Position numbers and translations under genes: made by a program
In this document: positions 24,201 to 34,939 of the stretch, piece by piece
Position numbering within the stretch: the stretch's first letter is position 1
How the letters are laid out: each line of letters opens with the position of its first letter
The notes under the pieces: generated by a model
What the model saw: the letters and a program-made list of their open reading frames with translations, nothing else
What the model was told of the DNA's origin: nothing
Database searches by the model: none
Source of the DNA: Tipula vernalis
Taxonomy: Eukaryota; Arthropoda; Insecta; Diptera; Tipulidae
Reading direction: 5' to 3'
Length of the DNA: 64,000 bases
Assembly (NCBI GenBank): GCA_958295665.1
Contig: OY282560.1
Span: forward strand, 93,906,311-93,970,310

Positions 24201-24275
24201 GTATTTTCGGAAGGCAATTAGTAATTGCAATTTTTAATCTCATTTTACGTTTTTAAAGTTTTCGTTTTTTCAGGT
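21229..24275 (+). pseudogene. 5'-truncated non-LTR retrotransposon ORF2 (endonuclease + reverse transcriptase)
   Basis: Jockey-like LINE. The endonuclease begins at VYHNVGRMSSKSAEFLNFFC (21262) and includes LGDFNLSNIHW (near 21640). A spacer carries a MITE. The reverse transcriptase starts near 22720 (DGCGPDGIPSSIL) and contains QHGFTSGKSTTTNLL, SGVPQGSHLGP and the intact catalytic FADD at 23379-23390. The C-terminal region ends at 24237. At least five breaks: frame change near 21430, stop near 21797, stop near 22850, frame change near 23110, frame change near 23425. The element lies wholly within the Tc1 transposon and is therefore younger than it. Confidence 0.82.
21992..22136. mobile_element. 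foldback MITE inside the LINE
   Basis: Two arms of about 43 bases begin with CCCGAATTCCGG and face each other (21992-22035 and 22094-22136), around a 58-base AT-rich loop. Arm similarity continues through TGACAAATGA. It interrupts the LINE frame between the endonuclease and reverse transcriptase. No coding capacity. The superfamily is unknown to me. Confidence 0.68.
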
Positions 24276-24547
24276 AATGTTCCGTATTGTAAGTATTCTT
24301 TTTGTTTCTTTTTTTTTACTATTCATTAATAGATCTAAATTATTAAATAAATTTACGTTCCAAGGACGGCCGGTTTGCAGTTTTCGTGCTGTATTTTCAC
24401 ATTCTTTAAAGTTATTAACAATTCTTTGGATTGTAGTATGCGTTCTATTAATGATTGATGCAATTTCCTTGTAAGATTGCCTTCTTTAAATAATTTTACT
24501 ATCACATCTCATAATTTTACTGACGTTTTTCGTTTTGTGAAAGGCAT
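24276..24547 (-). pseudogene. Tc1 transposase, N-terminal half (HTH DNA-binding)
   Basis: The minus-strand ATG at 24547-24545 starts MPFTKRKTSVKL, followed by a stop. After a frame change it reads KIASIINRTHTTIQRIVNNF and TGRP, the paired-like helix-turn-helix and GRPR-like hook of Tc1 transposases. Its continuation is across the LINE at 21228, so the two halves belong to one gene. Confidence 0.72.
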
Positions 24548-24659
24548 TTTGTTGAAACACACCCAAAATTTGAAACGTCGACAAAACATAGACCAATTAT
24601 TACGGCTGATGGCTGCCTAGGATTTTTACTCGGTTTTAGTAAAGATAACGGTAATTAAT

Positions 24660-24895
24660 AATTAAAGTTTAGACCACACAATTTTTTGTGACGTTGTACG
24701 CAAATTTTTGTGACGTTGAATTTTACAAAAACGTGAATAATTTATTGAAGCAAATATTTTTTTTTTAACAAATACGATATTTCTTATTATTTATGTCCAT
24801 GTAAACACAAGATACAGAAGCTGTTAATTATTTCTTGATATTAGTGTGAAATTCGTTCGATTTTTATGGTGTACGCAAATTTTTGTGAGTGACTG
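24660..24895 (-). repeat. right long inverted repeat of the Tc1 element
   Basis: Inverted counterpart of 20207-20400. The inner direct copy of the GTACGCAAATTTTTGTGA motif is at 24696-24713 and the outer copy at 24871-24888. It also shares the AATATTTGCTTCA and GTATCTTGT blocks with the left end. Confidence 0.72.
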
Positions 24896-24897
24896 TA

Positions 24898-25289
24898 TAT
24901 AAATAGTATACCATTTTCTCTTAAAATTAGGCGTTCAGTTTTTAGCTATTACTTTTAAACTATTTTACTCTAACCTTTTGTCAAATAGAATTGGACGGAT
25001 TTTTGGGGAGGATTGCGGTACGGTACCCCATTTTATTTTACATAAATAAAAGACCGCATTTTAATTCTTTCTTCAACGTTCGTTTATTGAAAAGTTTTTG
25101 TAGTTTAATGGAAAAATAATAATTATATAAGTTATTAATAATTCTTAAGTGACGAAGTTACAAAAAGTTGTTTTAATTTTATTTAACCTGTTTTTAACCC
25201 ATGAACTGTATATTGTAAAACCGTGGGAAAAATCTCACCCCTTACGTTTCATAGACTATCGTCTGGCTCACCACGGCAATTTACTTCTA
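24898..25289. other. AT-rich stretch, no gene seen
   Basis: Contains GCGGTACGGTACCCC near 25013-25027 and AATAAA-like words. It could be a decayed LTR of the neighbouring minus-strand elements, but I found no second copy. Confidence 0.35.
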
Positions 25290-25770
25290 CTAGCTCTGCA
25301 GGATGGCGAGGGGTTTTGGGGAGGTACGACGGAACGATGTTACTATAGTCGCAAGCCCATGGATAGGGACAGAATAATCCTGTTTGAAGACCACACTTGA
25401 TCTCAATATGACATTGGCCCCAACGAATATTTCTAACTCCTTAGGTAGCCCTCCTGTTTTGTTTATATCGAGTATAATTTATTAGACTATCTTGTGCTAT
25501 TTATTATTTTGTTAATAGTTACACCACGAGTACGAAAATATTTGAGAACATAAATTCGCAGGGCCTTTTCATTGGCAAATTCGCCAGTTTGTTCTCTATT
25601 TAGTCGATTCATTAAAATAGCAAAATGTTCTAACTGAAGTTCACCAATTCGTAATGCATTCTGGAAGTCTTTAGAAGTGGTGCTCCCCTGTTGTCTCATA
25701 TTTTCGGTCAATTCAATTAGCCAGAAATAACGCCATTTTGACACGTTGTTGAATTTGTCCCAGTAATTGA
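25290..25770 (-). pseudogene. PIF1-like helicase fragment
   Basis: Minus-strand reading gives KWRYFWLIELTENMRQQG (near 25720), then NALRIGELQLEHFAIL. After a frame change it gives LPKELEIFVGANVILRSSV (near 25420). These are the middle blocks of PIF1-like helicases as found in Helitron-like elements. Walker motifs are not present, so the N-terminal helicase part is missing. It abuts a BEL/Pao integrase end on the same strand. Confidence 0.65.
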
Positions 25771-26649
25771 TTGGATTTTCGTCTTCAATAGCGTAATGCC
25801 AACCAAGAAATGTGCTGGTGTGAGGGCAACATATGAGGAATCATTAGCTGACATTGGACACAGAGGGCGTGAATTTAAAATAGCTTCTATTTGACAAAGC
25901 AGCGTAGATAACTCTTCCATGGTGAGATGTGTTTTACCGGCTCCTCTAACTAGGTGTTTCTTTACAGATTTCTCGGCTGCTTCCCACCGTCTCTTAGAAA
26001 CTCGGAATTCGTCACCAGTTTGCCAATTTCATCCAATTTTACTGCTGCTTTGTTTGCTAACCTTTTCAATTTGTTTTCAGCTCCAACAAAATTTGTGCCG
26101 TTGTCACTGTAGATGCTCTTGGGAATTCCTCTTCTTGCGATGAGCCGTCTGAGAGCTGCAATAAATGCTTCTGATGTACAGTCTCCCACTAACTCTAAAT
26201 GTAACGCCTTTGTGGAAAAACAGATAAAAATGGATATGTAGCTTTTAATCAATTTTGCGCTTCTTACCCTCTTTGTTGCCATCATGATCGGACCAGCATA
26301 GTCAATTCCAACATTTGAAAACGGTCTAGATGTACATACACGCTCACTTGGTAGATCTCCCATTTTCTGATTGTGATGATTTGCTGCTTTATACCTCACA
26401 CAAACGACGCATTGATTCAGTAGCTTCTTGATGGAGTTAAGGCTATCTATAATCCAAAATTGTTGCCTTAGTAGAAAGGAAGTTAAGGGTGGGCCAGGAT
26501 GAAGGAATTTATTATGTGTATACAGGATTAATAGTTTGCCAAGTGGAGAAGTTTTTGACAGAAATATAAGGGTGCTTTGTGTTATAAGCACAATCTGAAT
26601 TGGTTAGACGACCTCCTACTCTCATTAAGCCGTCGTCATCAACAAATGT
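25771..26649 (-). pseudogene. integrase of the second BEL/Pao element, truncated
   Basis: Zinc domain remnant (THNKFLHPG...CVVCVRYK, about 26510-26385), first catalytic Asp in GIDYAG (near 26305) and second in YSDNGTNFVG (near 26110). The segment before the third acidic residue has a small deletion and frame change (near 25990), after which EELSTLLCQIEAILNSRPL reads on. The expected C-terminal domain is missing: the sequence passes into PIF1-like helicase near 25770. Confidence 0.75.
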
Positions 26650-29279
26650 TCATAGTTTTTTCAGCTTGCTGCGGCTAGTTACAGGGGATTGATTTTTGAT
26701 TCTCTTTAAATCGTCATCGAAGTCGCGTTCTTGGTCCCATTTTATACATAACAGCCGTGATCTTTCAAGTTCTTTAGCTGTTAGGAATGTGTAGTTTATT
26801 CGGTCTCGCCCTTTTGATATAGTATGTATAAATCGATTCACGTATCCTAGGATTCTCGTTGTCTTCGTGTAGCTTGAAAAGTTATTTATCAAATAGTCGT
26901 AAATGTTGCTGCAATTTACAGAATCCTCCGTTGTCAAACCAATTTGAAGTAGTTGTGTGGTTTTGCTTCGAACTTCTTCAGTAGTAGTTGTTGGTTTTAT
27001 TTGTGATGGCCAATCTGATTCCGGTAAGTGTAGCCACTTTGGCCCCTTCCACCTCAGATATTCATCGAGTAATCTTGACGGTGAAATGCCTCTGGTGGCC
27101 AAATCTGCAGGACTTTCAGCTGATTTGACATGGTTCCATCTGTCACGAGGTACTAACGATAAGATCTCCGACGTCCTGTTGCCGACAAATGTTTTCCATT
27201 GACTTGGATGACTGCTTAACCATGCTAAAAGTATTGTCGAATCTGTCCAAGTAAATAGTTCATAATTAGTGTAACCCATGGATTTTGACACCTTTGATAT
27301 CAATTTTGCGAGTAATTGAGCTGCGCACAATTCCAACCTGGGAAGAGATACTTGCTTGATTGGCGCTACCTTTGTTTTGCACGTTATTAAGTTTACCTGG
27401 GTAACATCAAGATAAGTTGATTTACAATAAATGACTGCTGAATAAGCTTGTTCACTGGCGTCCGGAAAACCCTGAAATTCTATTAATCCAGCATGAGGTA
27501 CATAACGTGGAATTCTTAAATTCTCAAACACGATGATGTCATTTAGAAATTTATTCCAAATATTACCTATTTCTAAATTAATTGGCTCGTCCCATGAAAG
27601 TTTTTGCAGCCATATCTTTTGCAGTAAAATTTTGGAGATTATGATTGAAGGTGCTAACCATCCCAGTGGGTCAAAAATGCGAGATATTTCAGATAGCATT
27701 TTCCGTTTTGTAACTTCTTGACCTAATTCTATGTTCACTTTAAAGCTAAAACTACCTGAAACTGGATTCCACTGTATCCCTAAAATTTTGATAACATCTG
27801 GATCTGATGAATCGATTTCTACCTCTCCTGGATCATGTGCAATGTCACTATTGGCTATACCCATTTTCTCAAGGAAAACCCAGCAGATAATAGTATCGTG
27901 TTTATCCTAGTTTTAATATTTAAGAGTTCATGGACAGTTTCTGCTCCCGTCAAAAGGTCATCCACATAAAAATCAATTTTTGCAATTTTTGGTTCGGTAT
28001 CTCGTACATCATACCCAAGCTGATTCAAACATCTCGTGGCTAAATAAGGCGCTGAAGCAGTCCCGTAAGTGACTGTAGTTAGCTCATAATGTCGAATATT
28101 TTCTTTTTGATGCTCACGCCACACAGTTCGCTGATACTTTCTATCTTCCCTGGCTACAAAAATCTGCCGATACATCTTTTCGATGTCAGCGGTTATTGCA
28201 TACCTATGTGATCGGAAACGCAGCAATATCTCCCATAGTGTTGGTTGCCACTAGAAATACGGCATGACCCATCAAAGACTACACGTACCTTGGTTGTTGA
28301 ACTGCTATTCTTTATTACGGCATGATGTGGTATATAAAAACCATATGAATTTGCAATTTCTGGTTTTACCATTTCCATATGTCCTAAATTTTCGTATTCC
28401 TTTAGAAATTTGCAATACTCCGTATTTAAGTTTTGGTCATTAACCGCTTAATTGCACAATACACCGACTCTCTCATCACTGCGTCCTGTCTCTTCATAGG
28501 TAATTTTACTATAAATCGTCCATCACTATCTCTGGTAACATTGTTCTGGAAATGGCGATCGATCTCTAGCTTTTCATTGGATTGTATTGTTTCTCCCTTA
28601 ATTTCCTCAGTTCCCAAAATTTCTTGAGCACTATATCCACGTTTTCTGGAAGAATTACATTCAAGTTTTGAATCCCAATGTCTCGTCTACCGCTTCCAGC
28701 ACGAATGTATCTAAATAAGGTGTTTTGTGCTGTAAAATTAGGAAATTGTATGCGCCCGTCTTGGAAAATTTTGAAAAATACATCTGCTCCTAACAAGATA
28801 TCGATTTTTGTGTTAACAGTAAACGTTGGGTCCGCCAGATTTAGTTTTGTGACCTTATTGAGTTCATCGGGATGAGCACTTATTGGTTGAAGATTAATTG
28901 GTAATTTTGGTAAGATGAATGCGTCGGTTGAGATAACGTTTCCGTCTCTAAAGAATAGCTTGAGAGTCGTAATACCCTTCGTCACAATATTAGCTGTTGC
29001 GAGTCCACTTACTACCACACGAGCAGCCCTCCGGCCGAGATTAACTTTCCTCACGACCATTTCATCAATGAACGACGCTTCTGATCCGGTATCCAACAGT
29101 GCCTTGCATTTATAAAGTTTTCCAAATCCATCTTTTAGATACACCAAAGCTGTAGGTAGCATAACTCTCTCGCTTGCTCTCTCTTCACGGATAGTATTGG
29201 TTTCTTTTCCTAGCTTAGTATTAAAATTTTGAAATTCTTCATTTCTGGCATCTAAGTTGGTCTCTCCATCCTTTATAGT
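26650..29279 (-). pseudogene. protease, reverse transcriptase and RNase H of the second BEL/Pao element
   Basis: Protease active site ALLDTGSEASF near 29095, then IDILLGADVFF near 28790. The reverse transcriptase is split over frames (stop near 28566; frameshifts near 28430, 28200 and 27860) but keeps TADIEKMYRQIF and the catalytic FYVDD (near 27965). A 404-codon clean stretch (27864-26650) carries the connection domain (IFDPLGWLAPSI) and RNase H (GFPDASEQAYSAVIYCKS; WTDSTILLAW). Confidence 0.78.
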
Positions 29280-30429
29280 TGCACTCACATTTGAGTGTAA
29301 TAATGTATTGTGTTTCCGCTTATAATGACCACATCGATGCCTTGAACGACATTGATAAGCGCTGTGACAAGACTTCATGCAGACAAAACACAATTTCTTT
29401 TCAGCAACAAATGTTCGGCGGTCTTTCGGAATCATTTTTATAAACTTATTACAATTAAATAAGTAATGATCAGAGGAGCACCAGGGACAACTGATATTAC
29501 CTTGCGAATCTTCCCTGCTAATTTGTAAGTTTAAAGGTTTTTGTTTGCTACTTGAGGATCCGGTGTCACTACGACTTGGCTTGGACCTTTCTAATGCGAA
29601 ACTTCGATTGGTTAAAAAATTCAGGAACTGTTCTATTGTTGGAAAGGTTCCGTCACAAGTTTCCAAGGCCAAAGTTTGTCGAGTTTTATCATCACACCTA
29701 TCCAACAGCATATAGATAATCCAAACGTCCTTCTTTTCTGCATCTGCGCCCAAAGCCTTTAAAGCACGCAAAATTTCATCGGTAATATCAGCCAAAAAAC
29801 GTAACTTTCTGGGATCCCCTTTTGAATGGGGTTGTGTAAAAAATTTGTCCAATAACGTAGTTGAAATGTGTGTTACATTGTCGTATCGTTTGCATATTTT
29901 CTCTCAAGCATCCTTGTAATTCGCACTGGTTAATGGAATATTGATAATCAATGAAGCAGCTTCTCCGGTCAGCAATCCTCTTAAATATTTAAACTTATGA
30001 ACATCAGATATGGGTGTTTTATGAATCGATACTTTATAGAGATCTTTGAATGTTGGAAATTGCGGAAATCGCCCGAAAATGGTGGTATATTAATTTTGGG
30101 AAGCTTAACCTCGTCCCTTAGTTTTTGAAACTGGTATTGTGCAGTTCATCCACCAATTCCTTTTGATGTTCCGTTAATTTGCCGATAGAAAAATTTAACT
30201 GTTCTTGATTTGTTCGGTCCGTGATGTTCTTTACCGCGCTACGGAGTTTGCCTTTAACATCAAAATATCGTCTCTCAAAATCTCTCAACTCAGAAGGCGC
30301 ACCATGTGCTTCAATGTCGCCGTCTAGGTCAGAAAAACTGTTGAATGTTTTTTCTAAATATTCCAGACGTATATTTAAATCAACAACAGTAACTGACTCA
30401 TGACAAAATGAGGCGAATGCTGATTTCAT
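29280..30429 (-). pseudogene. gag of the second BEL/Pao element
   Basis: Starts MKSAFASFCHESVTVVDLN and breaks at 30118. The capsid-like region between 30117 and 29853 is scattered over frames, then 29852 onward is open (FFTQPHSKGDPRKLRFLADI). Zinc knuckles CPWCSSDHYLFNC (about 29480) and CFVCMKSCHSAYQC (about 29385) are followed by a CGHYKRKHNTLLH block. Disabled by frameshifts in the first third. Confidence 0.75.
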
Positions 30430-30470
30430 GACAAAATGAGGCGAAAATTGAATCGAAGATATCTTAATTG

Positions 30471-31528
30471 CGAGAGTGTTCCTAAGATTTCAAAAAACCA
30501 CAGTTTTATCGTACAGAAAAATGGGATAGTTTTGATTAAAAAATTTTCTAATGATACGAAAGAAAATGTAAATCACTGGCCACCAGAATCAAAGAAGTAA
30601 TTCATCGTAAAGTTTTATTAAAACTTAAAAACACAAAAACAATCCCACTACAGACAGATGGACAGAAAGACGAAATTGACTTAGATAAGCTACACCTTGC
30701 AGATAGATGGACAGACAGACAGAATTGACATAGACGAAGACAGACTCGTGTCGGGTTTACTAGTCCCGCATCGAGCGCCTCCCCAGGTGGTGGATAGGGG
30801 AAAGCCTTAACAAGTAAGGTACTGGGAAATGAGATCCCCGGGCGAACCAAAATTAGTATATGCAGAGATCTAAGAATAATCGATATTCCAATAATCTATC
30901 TACAATTAACGTTATTTTGAATTTTGTTGAACGACTTTTTCGGTCTAGAATTTTAAAATAAAATAATTTTTTCTTACATTTTCTGACTCCTTATAGTTTT
31001 ATAAATCATCTCCCGAAATAATTTCGAGAAAATCGAATTTTAAGCCGGTTAATTTGAATAAATTCGATGATGAATAAGTAATGTTCGCCATCTTGGATCC
31101 GCCATCTTGAATTTGAAACCTGAGCTCAAATTCGTTATCAGAAACCTCAAAAACTTCCGTTTACAAAATTTTGTAGAAATCAGCCAATTATGAAAAAATA
31201 TTTGTCCGCCATCTGGCGTCCGCCATTTTGAATTTGAATTCTGATATCGGATTCTTGTTCAGCGAACCCCAAAATACTTTTAATGAGTAATTTGGTCAAA
31301 ATTATTGAGGAATTATAATTTTTTCGATCATTTTTGACTAAAAAATGGCCTTTTATTGGAGATACCTCACTTTAGATAGTTTTTTGAGGTTAGAAATTTT
31401 TTATTGTTTTAAATACCTAACGGTATCAAAAACTAGACTTCTTGACGAATTTTTTCGTGTGCTCAAAAATTTTTTTTCCCAAAATTGAAATGGGCAGATC
31501 TGAGGTGGCCGATTTGAAAAAGAATTTC

Positions 31529-31530
<2 letters not shown>
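30471..31530. other. non-coding stretch with short repeats
   Basis: Has GACAGA-rich words (30650-30720) and a duplicated block containing CGCCATCTTG / CCGCCATTTTGAATTTGAA at about 31085-31130 and 31203-31245, unit spacing near 118 bases. No coding frame with recognisable homology. Confidence 0.45.

Positions 31531-31619
<89 letters not shown>
31531..31619. repeat. (AT)n microsatellite, about 89 bp
   Basis: Uninterrupted AT dinucleotides. The Tyr-Ile reading frames across it are artefacts. Confidence 0.95.
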
Positions 31620-31624
<5 letters not shown>

Positions 31625-31919
31625 TCTTCGGGGTCTAGATTTGATATTACAAAATGTGGTTCAAGTAGCATTGCAAATTCTAGAAGGCACATATTATTAA
31701 AATCGTAATTGGGGTGCTCAATGAACCGTTTTTCGTAACGATCGAATATGTTGCTACAGTATCCGGTAGCCGAACGATTTAAATAAAATTTCAGGACCCT
31801 GTACCTCTCTTCAGCCTTTCTTGTATTTAAAAACGTGCATTTTCTCGTACAGTGCCTAAAATTGAGGCTCCGTTAGAGTCTAAAAGCACATTCACACGCT
31901 GAAACTTGTCTTTCCTTCA

Positions 31920-32291
31920 TTATACGCATACATTTTTTTCACGTTGTATTTCGCGTATAGCTTGTGCTACTCTAGCAACAAAGTGAGAAAGCTCAGATTT
32001 AGAAACATATTTACCTTCTGGTCTTCGCTTTAGTATACAAATCCTGTCTCCATTGCGAATAAATTCGTCTGATGAATGAGATACAATGCGAGTTTCAGCG
32101 CATTCTTTTTGCCCATTAGCAATAAGGAGAGCTTTTCGCATATCTAGCCATTTGATGCCATTACAACTAAATGTTAAAAAGTAAGTTGTTGGCCCTAGAG
32201 ATCGATTTTGTGCTAACAAAAAATATATAATAATATGCCACCGAGCCTCTGATATTTTTAAGATAAAGATGAATGTCTCCGACTTTGCCAC
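31920..32291 (-). pseudogene. Helitron-like N-terminal domain fragment
   Basis: A 123-codon minus-strand frame with LGPTTYFLTFSCNGIKWLDM, resembling the block (aromatic-rich LTFSC) that opens the Helitron-like N-terminal domain. The rest (FIRNGDRICILKRRPEGKYV) is not diagnostic. It lies upstream, on the same strand, of the PIF1-like helicase fragment at 25.3-25.8 kb, in the order expected of one split protein. Confidence 0.5.
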
Positions 32292-32431
32292 CTTAGCCTT
32301 CGACTTTTTTACAGCAAGCGGATATTATTGCTGCTGTAACCCTATGTTACTCAAACATTGATAGAGCGTAAAACAAGTAATCATTTCGTTGAAACCTAGT
32401 ATCATTTCCTAGAATTCTGTATTGGAAATAA

Positions 32432-32704
32432 TCAAGTGGTGAAATTTTGATATTTCTTGGTTGGTTTAATCAATTCACCCCGTAAGGCAGGTAGTTCATC
32501 ATATTTAAAAATTTTTACAAAATATATAATTCTTGATATTAAGCGTTGCTCGGACTGTGTCCGAAGGTCTTTATTGCAACGATGACATTGCAATATAGTT
32601 GCTTTGTTTGTTAATACTCCAAGTAGGTAGGAAGCACGACTTAAATTTATTTTATGATTCGAGACTGGATTTGGATAACACTTTTTAGTATAGACCTCGC
32701 ACAC
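32432..32704 (-). pseudogene. unassigned fragment, possibly N-terminal to the Helitron-like piece
   Basis: A 90-codon frame with a CHRCNKDL pair and the stretch KYDELPALRGELIKP. Its position just upstream of the Helitron-like fragment suggests the same protein, but I do not recognise the domain with confidence. Confidence 0.3.
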
Positions 32705-32747
32705 CTGGTCATAGAATATATTTATGGTTTAAACGAACCTCTCGCAG

Positions 32748-32804
32748 TTCAGCAGTTTCGCCTGCTATACGAGTTTCTTGCTACTCAGCAGTCTCGTCTG
32801 CTCT
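32748..32804. repeat. two tandem short hairpins
   Basis: CAGCAGTTTCGCCTGCT (32752-32768) and CAGCAGTCTCGTCTGCT (32785-32801) each form a 5-bp stem AGCAG/CTGCT with a 6-base loop. Role unknown. Confidence 0.5.
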
Positions 32805-34190
32805 TACTTGAGACATGTGACTTGAGGCGTTAATTGTCAAGCTGCGAATGAGTTAGGGTGGGTAAACGTGTTGAACAGAACGGTAGCTATTCAGGATCAT
32901 CCTCCCTGCGGTTAAACCCGATCTACACATACTCTAAAACCCCACGCCATTCCCTGATGCTTAGCCAGCAACAACCGCTCAAAAGTCCCTGTGTAGGTTC
33001 AATTCTGTTAGCACAATGCGTGTTTTGGAGGATAATTTAATTAATTCTTATTGTTCATAATTTATTTTTTTATTTTCATTTCAACTTTAGTTTTTGGGAT
33101 AACCTCCAGAACTATTTTGGATTTGGAAGAAGAACATTCCTAGTAAAATCGAAACGATAACTGGTTATGGAACCTAAACGAAATTGACTAATTTTATATC
33201 TTCGATAATTTATTGACATCGAGTCATATTACCGACTTTTTTTCATTAATGGGCCATGCCTCGGTGAGTCAGAGCAAAGTACAGCTTCTTTAACCTAATC
33301 ATCTAAAGCTCATCTTTTCGAATTAAATCAAATAGAACTTGACTGCAAAATTTCTCAGTATCAAGCATTCTACTTAACACTCCTATAATTTTACTTAGCG
33401 TAGTAATCATAAAAATTTTTGACCTTGAGATTTTTGGAGACTTATCTGTTTTGAAAAAGTGGGTTTCGAAATGGTGTCTGTCTGTCACTCTGTCAATCTA
33501 TCTGTATCCTCTACAAAGCCCAGCTGGTTTACCCAATCGAATTGAAACTTCATATTTAAGGTTTTTTCATAAATTGGGAGTTCCCAGTAAATTTTAGTGA
33601 AAATCAACCAACCGGAAGTAGACTACTCCCTTGGGCGACAAAATCTATTTAAATCTATACAATATATATTTTATTAAATGATTTGCTTCAGTAAGGGGAA
33701 TTTTGATTTCTGGTATATACATCAAATCAAAATGTTCCTCTAAATATATTTTCTTGTTTTATTCTGTTTTGTTTATTTTATTGTTTTTTATGGCTTCAAT
33801 AAGGGGAAATGGAAGGAGGAAGTGTTTTTTGTATTGCAAAGGGATTCCCTTCTTTAGGCTACCTTAATTGCAAAAAGTACTAATACATGAGCTTCTCTCT
33901 TTAGTTGTCACTACTAATATAATAGAAAACAGTCTTGAAGCTAGATGTCACTACTGCTAATAGTTTTTTGATATGATTATATATGTGATGTTAAATTATT
34001 TTTAGTTTATAGGTTGTATCCATTTTTGTATTTGAAAATGAAAAGTGCGATACGCAGTGATAAATGAGCGAAGAGTTTACTATTGGTGACGTTTAGTGCT
34101 GTCACCTTGTAGAAAATGTAAAGTACTTTCATAATAGTGACAACTAGCGGCACACACAGACACAAATATGCACATTTTCACGTAAAAAAA
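32805..34190. other. non-coding stretch, no gene seen
   Basis: Includes a CTGTCTGTCACTCTGTC tract near 33478 and an ACCGGAAGTAG word near 33610, as in some dispersed fly repeats. Nothing I can assign. Confidence 0.35.
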
Positions 34191-34204
34191 GTCGCAACGA
34201 CTAC

Positions 34205-34939
34205 CCATTTGTGGTAAAAAACCATATCCTTGTGGGTTGCGACTCAATTCGACTGCTTGGTGTTCAAATAAGTAACAAACTCAAATGGAATGAACACATT
34301 GTTGCATTGGCTAAATCAGCTTCAAAAAAACTCGGGTTCCTAAATAGATGCAGAAGGTTTTTTAAATCGCATCAAGTTCTCCAGATATATAAAACCTTCA
34401 TCCGACCATGTATAGAGTATTGCTGTCAAGTTTGGGGAGGTGCGTCTGGTACCACCCTCCAGTTATTGGACAGGGTTCAACGCCGCGCTATCCGAATAAT
34501 ACGGAATCCCAGACTTACCCAAGAACTAGACAGCTTACAGCATCGCAGAGATGTTGCAGAACTCTGCGTCTTCTACAGATGCTTACATGGTAAATGTTCT
34601 GCAGAACTATCGGAGAAAATACCACCATTCGTTACAACAACAAGAGTAACAAGAGGAACAAGTAATGCACATAGGTTTACGGTGAAGCTCCCGAAACCTC
34701 GAACTGAAGAAATTAAGCGCGAATTTGTATATCGAACATCAAAAAAGTGGAATTCGCTAAAACACTTCAAATTTCCGGAGGAATACAAAATGAATAAATT
34801 TAAGGTAGCTATTAATCTTTACTTGAAGGATCGCGCATTGGGCGCAGAAGCTCTGACAGTTACAAGGAGCTAGGACCGTTAATAAGTCCGCTCTGCACCC
34901 AATTAAAATATGTATATATAAAAAAAAAAAAAAAAAAAT
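34205..34939 (+). pseudogene. 5'-truncated LINE: C-terminal end of reverse transcriptase ORF plus poly(A)
   Basis: A clean 220-codon frame (34211-34873) carries the post-palm region of a non-LTR reverse transcriptase (LLGVQISNKLKWNEHI; RPCIEYCCQVWGG; LLDRVQRRAIRII). A short 3' UTR leads to an A-run at 34921-34938. All catalytic parts are missing. The 5' cut at about 34205 is typical of incomplete target-primed reverse transcription. The frame is unbroken, suggesting a fairly young insertion. Confidence 0.8.

Larger units (their letters stand above)
20207..24895 (-). mobile_element. Tc1-type transposon with long inverted repeats, split by a LINE
   Basis: Ends begin CAGTCACTCACAAAAATTTG on both sides in inverted orientation, flanked by TA (20205-20206; 24896-24897), the Tc1/mariner target. 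The transposase lies on the minus strand in two halves (24276-24547 and 20542-21228), separated by a plus-strand LINE at about 21229-24275. Without the LINE it would be about 1.6 kb. Confidence 0.85.
25771..30470 (-). mobile_element. second BEL/Pao retrotransposon body, minus strand, no LTRs seen
   Basis: Colinear gag, protease, reverse transcriptase, RNase H and integrase on the minus strand, different in sequence from the copy at 2.6-18.5 kb. I find no matching LTR pair, and the integrase end is lost at the helicase junction. This is a truncated copy. Its coding frames are better preserved than those of the first element. Confidence 0.75.

Noticed and set aside
31401..31708. Long Tyr-Ile repeat reading frames on both strands
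   Set aside because: They are translations of an (AT)n microsatellite.
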